A DNA stretch of 21,410 bases from Palsa-872 sp036495195 (GCA_036495195.1 DASXNH010000050.1:1-21410), one strand, 5' to 3'; numbered from the stretch's first letter, positions 6,308 through 15,481 are shown. Made by a program: numbers and translations. Notes: generated by a model not told the origin, from the letters alone.

Positions 6308-8671
6308 ATGCTGTTTCCGACGCATCGATATGTCGGCGAGCGCGTGCAAAGGATCGAGGACCCTCGCCTGTTGGCTGGGCGAGGCTCGTTCGTGGACGAC
6401 ATCGATTTGCCGCGGATGGCCCACGCTGCATTCCTTCGCAGCCCTTACCCACACGCTCGTATCGCCAGCATCAACTGCGAGCGTGCGGTCGCGCTCGAAG
6501 GTGTCCTCCTGGTCGCCACCGGCAAAGAGATGAACACCCTGGTCACCCCTTTCATCGCGGAGGGCGCGCACCGGGAGCTCAAGAGCGTGACTCGGCCGGC
6601 CCTGCCGGTGGACAAGGCCCGCTTCGTCGGCGAGCCGATTGCCGTGGTCGTGGCGCGCAGCCGCTACGTGGCCGAAGATGCTTGCGAGCTCATCGAGGTC
6701 GAATGGGAGCAGTTGTCCGCGGTGAGTTCGGTCGAGGCAGCGCTGTCGCCGGCGGCACCGGTTCTGGACGAAGGCGTCGGCAGCAACGTGGTCGCCCACA
6801 TCGAATACCAGAACGGTGACGTCGAATCGATCTTTGCCGGTGCCCATCGCATTTACTCAAAACGCTTTCAGGCTCAGAGAGCCACGGCCGCGCCGCTGGA
6901 GGCTCGCGGCGTGGTCACCAGGTGGGATTCTGCTGCGGAGTCCCTTTCGGTCTGGATGTCCACCCAATCGCCATTCACCGTCCGTTCGGCATTTGCAAAG
7001 CACCTGGGCCTCAGTGAAAGCAAGGTCAGGTTGGTTGCAGGCGACGTCGGCGGGGGCTTTGGCGCCAAGGGCGGGCTGAGCCCCGAAGAGGCGGTCGTGG
7101 CGGCTGCCTCTCGGCTGGTCGACAGGCCTGTCAAATGGATCGAGGATCGGTATGAAAACATGGTCGCCGGAAACCACGCCAAGGAGCTGACCATCGACAT
7201 CGAACTTGCGGTTGATGCCGGCGGTGGCTTTCTCGCTCTTCGCGCGAGCTACACCGGCGATGCGGGCGCCTACTCGCTGTACCCGTACACCTCGTTGATC
7301 GATCCGATGACCGCCGCCACTCTGCTGCCCAGTCTCTACAGGGTGCCAGCGGCCGCCTACCGGGTGGATTCGGTGCTCACCAACAAATGCCCGGCCGGGC
7401 CTTACCGGGGAGTCGGTCGCAGCTCGACTCTGCTGGCACTCGAGTCACTCATCGATGACGCTGCCCGCGACCTTGGCATGGATCCGATCGAGCTTCGCTT
7501 GAAGAACATCATCCCCGACAAAGAGCCATATACGTCGGCAACCGGGATGGACTATGACGGTGGCAGCTACCAGGAGTCGCTCCGGATGGCGGCCGCGGCG
7601 GTCGGATATGAGCGCCTCCGGGAGCAGCAGGCAGAGCTGCGGCAGCAGGGCCGGTACCTGGGCGTTGGCTTTTGCCCCTACGTCGAGCCATGCGCTTGGG
7701 GATCGGCGATGGCGCTGGCCAACGGCTTCGACCGGGAGTTCTTCGACAGCTCGAGCGTGACCATCGAGCCTGACGGATCGGTGACCGTTTGCACAGGCTT
7801 GTTCTCACACGGCCAGGGCCAGCTCACCACGCTGGCCCAGCTCACGGCGGATCAATTCGGACTGCCGCTCGACAAGGTGCAAGTCGTTCAGGGGGACACG
7901 TCCACCGCCGTATACGGCATGGGCAGCTTTGCCAGCCGCAGCGCGGTGATCGGCGGCGGATCGATCACCCTGGCCGCCCGCGACGTTCGCCAGAAGCTTC
8001 TCAAGATCGCCGGGCGTGCCTTCGAGGCCGACGTCGAAGACCTGGAGCTTGACGACGGCAAGATCTGGGTGAAGGGAACGCCGGCCGTCTACAAGACGAT
8101 CGCGGCCATCGCCGAGCTGGCGTATTTCGGCGGCGCCTCGAGACCGCAGGATATGGAGCCCGCCCTGACCTCGACCCGGACCTATGACCCGCCCGAGACC
8201 TACAGCAACGGCACGATCGCCGTGGTCGTCGAAGTCGACATCGAGACCGGGGTGATCGACGTCAAGCAGATCATCGCCGTGGAGGATTGTGGTACCGCGA
8301 TCAACCCGCTCATCGTGGATGGGCAGGTCATCGGCGGGGTGGCGCAGGGGCTCGGACTGGCCATTTACGAGAACCTCATTTACGGCGCCGACGGCCAGCT
8401 GCTCACATCGAGCTTCATGGACTATCTACTTCCGACCTCCGCTGAGGTTTGCGACGTGCGGGTGGAGCATCTCTCGACTCCGTCTCCCAGAACCATCGGC
8501 GGTATCAAGGGTGCCGGAGAGGCGGGCACGCAGGCGACTCCGGCGGCGGTGGTCAACGCCGTGGCGGACGCCCTATCACCATTCAGGGTCATCGTCGGAC
8601 GCACGCCACTCGACCCCGCCGAGCTGCTGCGCCTGATCCGGGCTCGCCAGGACGCCTCCTCTCCCGGCTAG
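6308..8671 (+). CDS. Molybdenum hydroxylase Mo-cofactor-binding (large) subunit, second copy
   Basis: The 787-residue catalytic subunit starts at ATG 6308, giving MLFPTHRYVGERVQRIEDPR, the normal family opening; a longer frame upstream overlaps the 2Fe-2S gene and is rejected. Visible motifs are GGGFG (248-252), CPAGPYRGVGR (about 361-371) and GIKGAGEAG with catalytic glutamate E738. It aligns well with the first copy but differs around the active site: GAKGGLSPEE follows the glycine motif here and LKFPVYPEE there; GPYRGVGRSS here and GPYRGIGWTA there. Two substrate specificities are therefore possible. It ends the plus-strand operon, 58 bases from the converging third Mo subunit. No molybdenum cofactor insertion gene (XdhC or CoxD type) is in the window. 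Confidence 0.92.
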   Translation: MLFPTHRYVGERVQRIEDPRLLAGRGSFVDDIDLPRMAHAAFLRSPYPHARIASINCERAVALEGVLLVATGKEMNTLVTPFIAEGAHRELKSVTRPALPVDKARFVGEPIAVVVARSRYVAEDACELIEVEWEQLSAVSSVEAALSPAAPVLDEGVGSNVVAHIEYQNGDVESIFAGAHRIYSKRFQAQRATAAPLEARGVVTRWDSAAESLSVWMSTQSPFTVRSAFAKHLGLSESKVRLVAGDVGGGFGAKGGLSPEEAVVAAASRLVDRPVKWIEDRYENMVAGNHAKELTIDIELAVDAGGGFLALRASYTGDAGAYSLYPYTSLIDPMTAATLLPSLYRVPAAAYRVDSVLTNKCPAGPYRGVGRSSTLLALESLIDDAARDLGMDPIELRLKNIIPDKEPYTSATGMDYDGGSYQESLRMAAAAVGYERLREQQAELRQQGRYLGVGFCPYVEPCAWGSAMALANGFDREFFDSSSVTIEPDGSVTVCTGLFSHGQGQLTTLAQLTADQFGLPLDKVQVVQGDTSTAVYGMGSFASRSAVIGGGSITLAARDVRQKLLKIAGRAFEADVEDLELDDGKIWVKGTPAVYKTIAAIAELAYFGGASRPQDMEPALTSTRTYDPPETYSNGTIAVVVEVDIETGVIDVKQIIAVEDCGTAINPLIVDGQVIGGVAQGLGLAIYENLIYGADGQLLTSSFMDYLLPTSAEVCDVRVEHLSTPSPRTIGGIKGAGEAGTQATPAAVVNAVADALSPFRVIVGRTPLDPAELLRLIRARQDASSPG

Positions 8672-8729
8672 ATGCGATTGATTGCCTCGGGCGATCGTGG
8701 CGGGGCCGCCCATGCATCCGCAGCTGGAC

Positions 8730-11063
8730 TCAAGGTTGTGCCGCGTTCAGGGCGTTGATCAGGCGCTGAGGTGTCACCGGCAGCTCCGTCAGGAAGATTC
8801 TGGCCTGGGGGCGGAGCGCGTCCTCGATGGCTGAAACGATGACGGCTCCCGGCGCGATCGCCCCGCCCTCCGCCATACCCTTGCTCCCGTTTGCGCTGAA
8901 GGGTGACAGAGTCTCGCGATGCAGAATCGTTACCGGCGGAACCTCGGTCGCGGTCGGCAGCAAGTAGTCGGCAAGGGTGGCCGTTCGCAGCTGGCCCGAA
9001 TCGTCGTAGACGAGTTCCTCGAGCAGAGCGCCGCCGATGCCTTGCGCCACGCCTCCCTGAATCTGGCTGTCAACCGACAGCGGATTGATGACACGGCCGC
9101 AGTCCTCGACCACGACGTAGTCGAGGACGCGTGTGGCGCCCGTTCCGGGATCGACCTCGACCATGGCCAGATGCGCGGCGTTGGACGTCGTTCCGACCTC
9201 ATCCGGATCGCCGTATTCCCAAAGAGCGGACAGCTGTCCGCCAGACCGAGAAGCTGACTCGGGTCCGCTGAGCCACTCGGCCAGGCCCCCAAGCGTCACC
9301 CGATCGCCCGGCGAGTCGGTGATCGAATAGCCACCTGGCTCCCAGGCCACCCGCTCGACGGGCACGCCAAAGAATTCGGCAGCGACGGAGGCCCCTTGTT
9401 GTCGGATCTGGCGTGCGGCAACCAGTGCACCGCCTGCTGACACGACCACGCTGCGGCTGTTGAAGGTTCCCAGTCCGTTCGGAGTGACAGCGGTGTCCCC
9501 GAAGAAGACCTGGACATCTTCGACATCGATCCCGAGCTCGTCGCTCAGCACCTGGGCCACCATCGAGTGGTGGCCCTGTCCGTGGGAATGGGTTGGCAGC
9601 AGAGCGACGACGTTGCCGGTCCGCTCGACGGTAACGCGCACCTGCTCCTTAGGAAACGGAAGTGGCACCCCGCGGCTGACGAATCTGTGCGCCGTGACGA
9701 AACTGGCCTGCTCGATGGACACCGCGATCCCGACACCGACGCACGATCCCAGGGATCTGCGAGCGTCACGGCGCACCAAGAATTCGGCGTGCGCATCGCG
9801 AAGTAGGTCGACGGTCTCGGCATAACGGCCGCTGTCGTAAAGGGCTCCAGTCGGCGAGGTGTAGGGAAACGCGGTCGACGGGATCAGGTTGCGCCTCCGC
9901 ACCACGAGCCGATCCAGGCCGAGTTGGTCGGCGATTGCGTCCATCACCCTTTCGATGGAGAGACAGGCCATCGGCCGTCCAACTCCCCTGTAGGGTCCGA
10001 CCGGGCACTTGTTGGTGGCGACGGCGAAGGCTTCGATCTCGAGGTTGGCGATCTCATACGGACCAGGGAGTGAGGATGCAGCGATCTCGGCGTCAAGGGC
10101 GGCCGATGATGGGTACATCGAATAGGCGCCCGCGTCGGTATAGATCCGCGCCTTGATCACCTGGACCTTGCCCTCGTCGTCAAACCCGACCTCGATCTCG
10201 TGCTCCTGCTCCCGAGCGTGCACGCTGGCGAGAAGATGCTCGCGGCTGTCCTCCACCCATCTGACCGGCCGCTCCAGCTCGAGCGCGGCTACGGCGGCAA
10301 CGATCTCTTCAGGAAACAGCTGCTGCTTTACGCCGTAGCCGCCGCCGACGTCCAGCGTCGCAACGCGCAAGCGCACCGGGTCGAGACCGAGGCACCGCGC
10401 CAGTCCCGCCCGCACCATCTGAGGTACCTGCGAGGACGTGTGGACGGTGAGGGTGCCGTCTCGGCCGACCGCCCTCACGCCGCGCGGCTCCATCGTCATC
10501 CCCAGCTGGCGGTTGGTACGGAGCCGAAGGCGGAGCCGGCGGGGAGCCTGCTCGAGGGCCGACGCAGGATTGCCGTGCTGTACCCGCAGCTTCGCATAGC
10601 AGTTGCCGGACCAGCCCGGATGAAGCGGCTGCGCACCGTCCGACAGCGCGGCGCTCATATCCACGATGGACGGAAGCGCCTCGTAGTCCACCTGCACGTG
10701 GTCCGCCGCATCCTCTGCGATGAAGGGGTCGACAGCCAGCACGGCCGCTATGGGCTGGCCTACGAACCGCACACGGCCATCGGCCAGAGCGGGAAACACG
10801 CTGGGCTGCCAGCTGGGCTCTGTGTGGTACGAGGTTATGGGCCGCGCATTCAGGTTCTGAAACGTGAAGCTCTTGATGACTCCGGGAATGACGTCGGCTG
10901 CGGTGGTGTCGATCGCTCGAATGGTCGCGTGGGCGGCTGCGCTCCTGACGAAGGCCAGGTGCAGGTCCCCGTCGTCGGGCAGGTCATCCAGGTACGTGCC
11001 CCTGCCCTTGAGGAAGGCAGCGTCCTCGAGGCCAAGCATCGGTTCGCCGACCCGGACCTTCAT
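8730..11063 (-). CDS. Molybdenum hydroxylase Mo-cofactor-binding (large) subunit, third copy
   Basis: The 777-residue product is the catalytic subunit of a separate, complete molybdenum hydroxylase encoded on the minus strand. It begins VRVGEPMLGLEDAAFLKGRG, has GGGYG (240-244) where the other two have GGGFG, the loop CPVGPYRGVGRPM (about 353-365) and the C-terminal GSKGMAEGG with glutamate E732 at the catalytic position, the usual glycine before it being alanine. The start ATG overlaps the 2Fe-2S stop by 4 bases (ATGA), implying translational coupling. It is the last gene of the long minus-strand operon. It is less similar to copies one and two than they are to each other, by eye. Substrate unknown. 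Confidence 0.92.
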   Translation of the reverse strand: MKVRVGEPMLGLEDAAFLKGRGTYLDDLPDDGDLHLAFVRSAAAHATIRAIDTTAADVIPGVIKSFTFQNLNARPITSYHTEPSWQPSVFPALADGRVRFVGQPIAAVLAVDPFIAEDAADHVQVDYEALPSIVDMSAALSDGAQPLHPGWSGNCYAKLRVQHGNPASALEQAPRRLRLRLRTNRQLGMTMEPRGVRAVGRDGTLTVHTSSQVPQMVRAGLARCLGLDPVRLRVATLDVGGGYGVKQQLFPEEIVAAVAALELERPVRWVEDSREHLLASVHAREQEHEIEVGFDDEGKVQVIKARIYTDAGAYSMYPSSAALDAEIAASSLPGPYEIANLEIEAFAVATNKCPVGPYRGVGRPMACLSIERVMDAIADQLGLDRLVVRRRNLIPSTAFPYTSPTGALYDSGRYAETVDLLRDAHAEFLVRRDARRSLGSCVGVGIAVSIEQASFVTAHRFVSRGVPLPFPKEQVRVTVERTGNVVALLPTHSHGQGHHSMVAQVLSDELGIDVEDVQVFFGDTAVTPNGLGTFNSRSVVVSAGGALVAARQIRQQGASVAAEFFGVPVERVAWEPGGYSITDSPGDRVTLGGLAEWLSGPESASRSGGQLSALWEYGDPDEVGTTSNAAHLAMVEVDPGTGATRVLDYVVVEDCGRVINPLSVDSQIQGGVAQGIGGALLEELVYDDSGQLRTATLADYLLPTATEVPPVTILHRETLSPFSANGSKGMAEGGAIAPGAVIVSAIEDALRPQARIFLTELPVTPQRLINALNAAQP

Positions 11064-11605
11064 GCGATGCCGCCTCGTGCGGGCTCAAGGTGGTCGCCCT
11101 CGTCCGTTCTGCCCAGGTCGACGCGGCGGTCGAGCAGCGCCTCCGCCGCGCGAACAAGTCCAGCGTAACCCGTGCAGCGGCACAGGTTCGAGGAGAGCGC
11201 TTCGCCGAGCTCCCGCGCATCCATCTCATCGCGATGCGCGCGCAGCCAGTGCAGCAGGACGACGAATCCGGGAGTGCAGAACCCGCACTGAACAGCGTGC
11301 TGCTCGTGCATCGCGCTCTGCACCTCGGACAGGGCATCGTCTTGAGACAGGCCTTCAACTGTCTGCACGTCGCGACCCGACGCCTGGGCGGCGAGGATGA
11401 GGCACCCTCGCACCAGGTCGCCATCGAGGAGCACGCTGCACGCGCCGCAAACGCCTATCTGGCAGCTGAGATGCGTGCCCGTGAGCTTCAATTTCGCCCG
11501 AAGTGCTTCCGCCAGGCTTTCCCGCGGCCTGACACGGATCTCGTGATCGGAGCCGTTGACGCGTAGGCGGACGCTGATCAGCGCCTCGCCAGATGACTCG
11601 ACCAA
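11060..11605 (-). CDS. Molybdenum hydroxylase 2Fe-2S (small) subunit, third copy
   Basis: The 181-residue protein holds all eight cluster ligands: C48, C53, C56 and C68 (CQIGVCGAC, with QI replacing the common EH) and C107, C110, C142 and C144 (CGFCTPGF, NLCRCTGY). It is about 20 residues longer than the other two copies because of a charged C-terminal tail after the last cluster (LDRRVDLGRTDEGDH). The start is TTG 11605, immediately after the TGA of the FAD gene (TGATTG junction), with GGAGA a few bases upstream inside the FAD gene end. The 3' end overlaps the Mo subunit start by 4 bases. Confidence 0.9.
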   Translation of the reverse strand: MVESSGEALISVRLRVNGSDHEIRVRPRESLAEALRAKLKLTGTHLSCQIGVCGACSVLLDGDLVRGCLILAAQASGRDVQTVEGLSQDDALSEVQSAMHEQHAVQCGFCTPGFVVLLHWLRAHRDEMDARELGEALSSNLCRCTGYAGLVRAAEALLDRRVDLGRTDEGDHLEPARGGIA

Positions 11606-12490
11606 TCAGATCTCCTTTCGGTGTTCGCCGACGAGCGTGCCCGCGATCTGATGCAGCGCCCGTTTCAGCAGCACCGCGGACAGATGAGAGCGGTAGTGCG
11701 TGTCCGCGTGAACGTCACCCAGGGACCTGAAGTCCGCCATGGCGGCGTCCACCGTCGAATCCAGCCTCCTGGGGTTGAAAGGCTGTCCGATGAGCTCGCC
11801 CTCGAGGCTCGTCAGCCGGATCGGTGTCGCAGCCACCCCGGCAAGACCGAGCCGGCACCAATCGCACACACCCGCCGCGTCCACGTGAACAAGAGCCGCC
11901 GTGGCGACGACGGCGAAGTCGCCCGGACGCCGGCTGAACTCCAGAAAGGCGCTGTGGACGCCGCTTGGCGGTGCCTGCAGCGCCACCTCCGTGAGGATTT
12001 CGTCGGATCGAAGGTTGGTCGTGAAAAACGACCGAAAGAAATCCCCGCAGTCGACCACCCGCTGCGCTTTCCGGCTCCGCAGATGCATCTTGGCGCCCAG
12101 AGTCTGTGCGACCAGGGGCAGCTCTGCCGCGGGGTCGGCATGGGCGATCGAACCGCCGAAGGTGCCACGAAATCGAATGGGCAGGTGGGCCACGTTTCGT
12201 GCCGCGATGGGCAGGATCCGCCACTCTGGGCTCAGGGTGACGGTCTCGAGCTTTCGGTGCCGAACGAGGGCCCCGATTCGCAGCGCGCCGGCCTCGACCC
12301 GGACGTAGTCCAGATCGGACACTCGGGTGATGTCGACCACAAGGCCAGGGTTTGCCAGCCTCAGGCGCATCAGAGGAATCAGGCTCTGTCCGCCGGCCAG
12401 CACCTTGGCCTCGTCCCCGTGTTGAGCCAGCAGGTAGAGTGCCTCGTCGATCGAGTCGGGCGCAGCGTAGGCGAACGGACCAGGCCGCAA
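11606..12490 (-). CDS. Molybdenum hydroxylase FAD-binding (medium) subunit, third enzyme
   Basis: The 294-residue FAD subunit starts at TTG 12490; MRPGPFAYAAPDSIDEA is the family N-terminus, so the rare start codon is believable although no strong Shine-Dalgarno is seen. Motifs: LAGGQSLIPLMRLRL (about 31-45) and GTFGGSIAHADPAAELP (about 109-125). It contains a few cysteines (for example DCGDFF and CDWC) but not the inserted 4Fe-4S loop of benzoyl-CoA-type reductases. Order FAD, 2Fe-2S, Mo is the classical CoxM-S-L type order for this family. It follows the cupin gene after a 144-base gap. Confidence 0.9.
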   Translation of the reverse strand: MRPGPFAYAAPDSIDEALYLLAQHGDEAKVLAGGQSLIPLMRLRLANPGLVVDITRVSDLDYVRVEAGALRIGALVRHRKLETVTLSPEWRILPIAARNVAHLPIRFRGTFGGSIAHADPAAELPLVAQTLGAKMHLRSRKAQRVVDCGDFFRSFFTTNLRSDEILTEVALQAPPSGVHSAFLEFSRRPGDFAVVATAALVHVDAAGVCDWCRLGLAGVAATPIRLTSLEGELIGQPFNPRRLDSTVDAAMADFRSLGDVHADTHYRSHLSAVLLKRALHQIAGTLVGEHRKEI

Positions 12491-12634
12491 TTCAGGCTGG
12501 GGTGCTGATACGCGGCCGGCTCGCGCACCGCCGGCAACGCGTTCGCATCACGCTCCGCGAGCGCAGTGGGCGCACATGAACATGAAGGCCTGAATCACCC
12601 TTTCCAACGCCTCAATGGCGCGGAAGTGGTGACC
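12491..12634. other. Intergenic gap between cupin and FAD subunit genes
   Basis: This 144-base gap is the largest inside the minus-strand operon. It contains a small inverted repeat, CGCTC (12551-12555) and GAGCG (12559-12563), with a 3-base loop. No TGATATCA site, clear promoter or T-tailed terminator is visible, so transcription probably continues across it, but a separate promoter for the third hydroxylase cannot be excluded. Confidence 0.35.
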
Positions 12635-13099
12635 TCAGGAGCCTCCATCGGTGGTTCCGCCGGATCTCGATTCGGAGACCTGCCGCTCGAGCTTCGAAAA
12701 GTCGTCCTCGCGCAAGTACTTGGCGTACTCGTATCGGGGCTGGAAGAGTGACACATGCACATATGGCGCGTCCTTCGGGACGTGGAAGCGCGCGCGTGTG
12801 CCGGCCAGGATGAGCAGCGCGTCGTTCGGCCCGATCTCGGTGTGCAGGACCTGGCGGTGATTGGGAGCGAGCGTGTACTCGATGCTGGCCCTTCCCGACA
12901 GGCAGACGTGAAACTCGTCATGCCAGAAAGACCATTCAGTGGCACGTCCTGCCTCGAAGGCTTCGAAACAGATCACGCCGCGCGGATCGTTGACGAGGAA
13001 CTCGAGTTGGAACTCCTCCTCGAGCCCTGGCGACGAACCGCCAAAGCGACTGGGCGATAGACCCAAGAGCCGGTCAGCATCCAGGTGTGTGACGATCAT
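12635..13099 (-). CDS. Small single-domain cupin protein
   Basis: The 154-residue product looks like an RmlC-type cupin: a short beta-rich protein with WSFWHDEFHVCLSG (about residues 56-69, resembling cupin motif 1 with histidine and glutamate ligands followed by a VLSG-like turn) and GPNDALLILAGTRARFHVP (about 89-107, motif 2 region ending in a possible histidine ligand). Such proteins can be metal-dependent isomerases, dioxygenases or ligand-binding accessory proteins; the sequence does not decide. The ATG at 13099 overlaps the ligase stop (ATGA) and has GGAGG (minus strand, bases 13113-13109) 9 bases upstream. It belongs to the same operon as the ligase and probably acts on a pathway intermediate, which is inference. 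Confidence 0.7.
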   Translation of the reverse strand: MIVTHLDADRLLGLSPSRFGGSSPGLEEEFQLEFLVNDPRGVICFEAFEAGRATEWSFWHDEFHVCLSGRASIEYTLAPNHRQVLHTEIGPNDALLILAGTRARFHVPKDAPYVHVSLFQPRYEYAKYLREDDFSKLERQVSESRSGGTTDGGS

Positions 13100-14424
13100 G
13101 TAGGTCGACCTCCTCGACGATCCCGTAGCCGTGTGCGTTTGATGAAGTTGTCGGCGATCCCACGTGTAACGGCGCCAGGCGGGACGATGATGACATCAGG
13201 CGTGAGCCCGGTCTTTGCCCGGACGGCTCTGACCACGGGCTCGCAGACCTCTGTGCTTTCCGCCTCGACGGTGATCTTCAAAATCTCCCTTCCCCTCTCA
13301 TCGAGCTCCACCTGGGCCTCGAACTCCGCCACCCCTGATGAGAAGACGGCCTCATCCAGCGCTTCCGGCCACAGGTTCTGCCCTTTGACCTTGATCATGT
13401 TGTCGTAGCGACTGGCGAGCCCCGACACAAAGCCAAGGCCGGGACGACCGCAAGGACACGGGTGCGCGATCCGTACGCGGTCGCCGGTGGCGAAACGAAT
13501 CAGAGGCGAGGCGGCGGCACAGAAAGGCGTGATCACCAGCTCGCCGGACTCGCCCTCCGCGAGAGGCCGGCCGCTGTCTGGATCGATGACTTCGTACAGC
13601 CCATAGTCCTCGAGGGCGTGCAGCACGCCTCGTTCACCGTGGGGGGCGGCTCCTCTCGGGCAGGCCCACGCCATCGCGCGCTGGGTGGATCCGTACTGCT
13701 CGAACACCGTCGCGCCCCAGAGCCCGCCGAGCCGCTCCATCCAGCGCACATCCCACGACTCGCCCGCGACGACCACCGCCCGGACACCAAGCTGATCCGG
13801 GTTGTGGCCCAGCTCTCGGGCCCTGATGGAGAGGTGGAACAGGTACGACGGCGTGCCGACCACGACATCCGGAGCGAACTGGATGAGCTGAGCGACCTTT
13901 CGGTCCGTCGGCATTGGACCGACTTGCAGGACGGTCGCCCCCAGCAGCCTCAGTCCGTGGTAGTACCACTGGCCGGCGGCCGAGGTCGTCATCGGCAGCG
14001 TGTTCAGCACGATGGACTCGCTGTTTACCCCGGCCCATTGAAATCCGCGGGCCTCCATCTGGAAGATTGCGGTCTCGTCTTCAACGCTGATCGGGTAGGC
14101 CTCCTGGCCGATGCCAGAGGTACCGCTGGTCGTCACGACGTGCGCCAACCCCTCGCCACGCGGGCGCTGACCGCGGCTTCCGAAAGGCGGATGTGCGGTG
14201 ATGTCAGCGACGATCTCGCGCTTGTCGGTGGTGGGCACCGAGCGCCACTCATCCAGCGAATCCAAATGGGTGGGCAGGTGAGCGAGCTTCCGGGCGTAGA
14301 AGGGCGATCGCCGCGCGATATCAAGCACTCTGTTCGCCTGTTCCAGTTGAAACCGATGCAGAGCAGCTCGGTCGTGGAGCTCCGCTGGCATCTCAAAGCC
14401 AATGGCGCCGGTTTTCAACGACAC
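13096..14424 (-). CDS. Phenylacetate-CoA-ligase-like acyl-CoA synthetase (PaaK family)
   Basis: The 442-residue protein is an AMP-forming ligase expected to activate a carboxylic acid to its CoA ester through an acyl-adenylate. Length matches PaaK. Motifs: RSPFYARKL (about 39-47), the ATP-binding loop VTTSGTSG (about 97-104), EQYGSTQ (about 255) where PaaK has a Y-G-x-T/S adenylate motif, ATGDRVRIAHPCPCGRPG in the late core and RYDNMIKVKGQNLWP at the start of the C-terminal domain. The GTG at 14424 is preceded by GGGAGA (minus strand, bases 14437-14432) at 7 bases. It lies 28 bases after the oxidoreductase gene and overlaps the cupin. An aromatic acid such as phenylacetate is the family paradigm, but the acid used here is unknown and may be a ring-cleavage product. 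Confidence 0.87.
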   Translation of the reverse strand: MSLKTGAIGFEMPAELHDRAALHRFQLEQANRVLDIARRSPFYARKLAHLPTHLDSLDEWRSVPTTDKREIVADITAHPPFGSRGQRPRGEGLAHVVTTSGTSGIGQEAYPISVEDETAIFQMEARGFQWAGVNSESIVLNTLPMTTSAAGQWYYHGLRLLGATVLQVGPMPTDRKVAQLIQFAPDVVVGTPSYLFHLSIRARELGHNPDQLGVRAVVVAGESWDVRWMERLGGLWGATVFEQYGSTQRAMAWACPRGAAPHGERGVLHALEDYGLYEVIDPDSGRPLAEGESGELVITPFCAAASPLIRFATGDRVRIAHPCPCGRPGLGFVSGLASRYDNMIKVKGQNLWPEALDEAVFSSGVAEFEAQVELDERGREILKITVEAESTEVCEPVVRAVRAKTGLTPDVIIVPPGAVTRGIADNFIKRTRLRDRRGGRPT

Positions 14425-14452
14425 GGGGACGTCTCCCGCAATTCCCGCGTCC

Positions 14453-15481
14453 TCATTGGTCGCGACCGGCGATGGGCGACGCCAGGATCTCCTCCTGCAG
14501 CACCCTCACGCGCTCCAGCCTGCCGCCGCCCATGAGCGGGAAGATGAAGCCGTCGATTCCGCAGGCTCGCAACTGCTCGAGCCGTTGGGAGCAGTCCTCC
14601 GCCGACCCCACCACGGCGAGCCTTCGCGTCAATTCTTCGCTGATGGCGCCGCGGTGCTCGGCGTGCGTGGAGAGATGGTGCGCGTAGTCATACGATTCCT
14701 TGGCCGCCACGAACTCGTCCCCGTACTGCTGGAGCCCGGCGGGCACGTACTTGAAATCCGCCAGCAGGCGGGCCTGTGCGCTCGCCCACGAGCTCACGTC
14801 GTCGAGGGCCTTGCGTTGGTCGCTGTTCGCTGAGGTGGTGGCGACATAGAGCAGCTCGATCTCGCCGCGATCACGGCCGGCTTCCTCGAGACCGGCTCGG
14901 ATCCAGCCGACCTGCGTCTCCAGGAACTCCGGGTCGGCCGGGCCCATGATGATGGCGCCATCCGCCAACCGGCCGGCCAGGTTGCACATCCGGCGCTGGC
15001 TCACGGCAAGGTAAACGCCTATTGGCTCGCCCGACCAGGCTGGTGGATACGAGCGCTCCTGCCAGGTGCCTTCGCGACCACTGAGAACTGAGCGAAAGTA
15101 GCCCAGCGCCTCGGCCATCTCAGCCACGGTGCTCGGGGGGTGACCGATGGAATGCAACGCGGAATCCCCCGCGCCCAGTCCAAGGCTCACCCTTCCCGGC
15201 GCAAGGTCGGCAAGGGCGGCGGTCGCGCTTGCGGTCACGGTGGGGTGTCGCGTGATGCAGTTCGTGACCCCAGCCGCCAAACGCATCCGGGTGGTGGCAA
15301 GCGCCGCCACGGTGAGACCGACGTACACGTCCTTCATCGCAATCTGCGAATCGATCAGCCAGAGGCTGTCTACGTCGCGGCGCTCCAGCTCGACCACCAG
15401 CTCGCGCCACTTGGCCAGCGACTCCCGAGGGCTTATCCCGATACTCAGTGAAAGCCCCCGCCGGGCCGCCGGGCCGGCCAC
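14453..15481 (-). CDS. Luciferase-like (LLM-class) flavin- or F420-dependent oxidoreductase
   Basis: The 342-residue product has the bacterial-luciferase-like TIM barrel pattern: LSIGISPRESL near the N-terminus, LAAGVTNCITRHP (about 88-100), then LADLAPGRVSLGLGAGDSA (about 109-127), the typical phosphate/cofactor-binding stretch of the methylene-tetrahydromethanopterin-reductase branch, and a C-terminal VVGSAEDCSQRLEQLRACGID. Members are either FMNH2-dependent monooxygenases (including the pyrimidine-ring-opening enzyme RutA) or F420-dependent reductases; the sequence alone does not separate these. The GTG start overlaps the TAG stop of the TetR gene by one base (TAGTG), so it is co-transcribed with the regulator. 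A ring oxidation or reduction step in the pathway is inferred. Confidence 0.85.
   Translation of the reverse strand: MAGPAARRGLSLSIGISPRESLAKWRELVVELERRDVDSLWLIDSQIAMKDVYVGLTVAALATTRMRLAAGVTNCITRHPTVTASATAALADLAPGRVSLGLGAGDSALHSIGHPPSTVAEMAEALGYFRSVLSGREGTWQERSYPPAWSGEPIGVYLAVSQRRMCNLAGRLADGAIIMGPADPEFLETQVGWIRAGLEEAGRDRGEIELLYVATTSANSDQRKALDDVSSWASAQARLLADFKYVPAGLQQYGDEFVAAKESYDYAHHLSTHAEHRGAISEELTRRLAVVGSAEDCSQRLEQLRACGIDGFIFPLMGGGRLERVRVLQEEILASPIAGRDQ

Noticed and set aside
8672..8729. GC-rich dyad GGCGG-GG-CCGCC (8699-8710) between converging genes as a terminator
   Set aside because: The loop would be only two bases, or the stem only four, and no T-run follows on either strand. How the two operons terminate is not visible.
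3431..11063. Calling the Mo subunits aerobic CO dehydrogenase (coxL)
   Set aside because: None has the AYxCSFR active-site loop; all three read GPYRG(I/V)G there. They belong to the wider xanthine dehydrogenase-like family with unknown substrates.
2024..12490. 4-hydroxybenzoyl-CoA reductase-type enzymes
   Set aside because: The FAD subunits lack the inserted 4Fe-4S cysteine loop of that family (the first has no cysteine at all).
10200..12508. Long plus-strand open frames opposite the third hydroxylase genes (about 10200-11168 and 11621-12508), and similar antisense frames elsewhere, for example 13462-14535
   Set aside because: They lie antisense to genes with clear catalytic motifs, and their translations show no recognisable domain. 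GC-rich codon usage keeps such frames open by chance.
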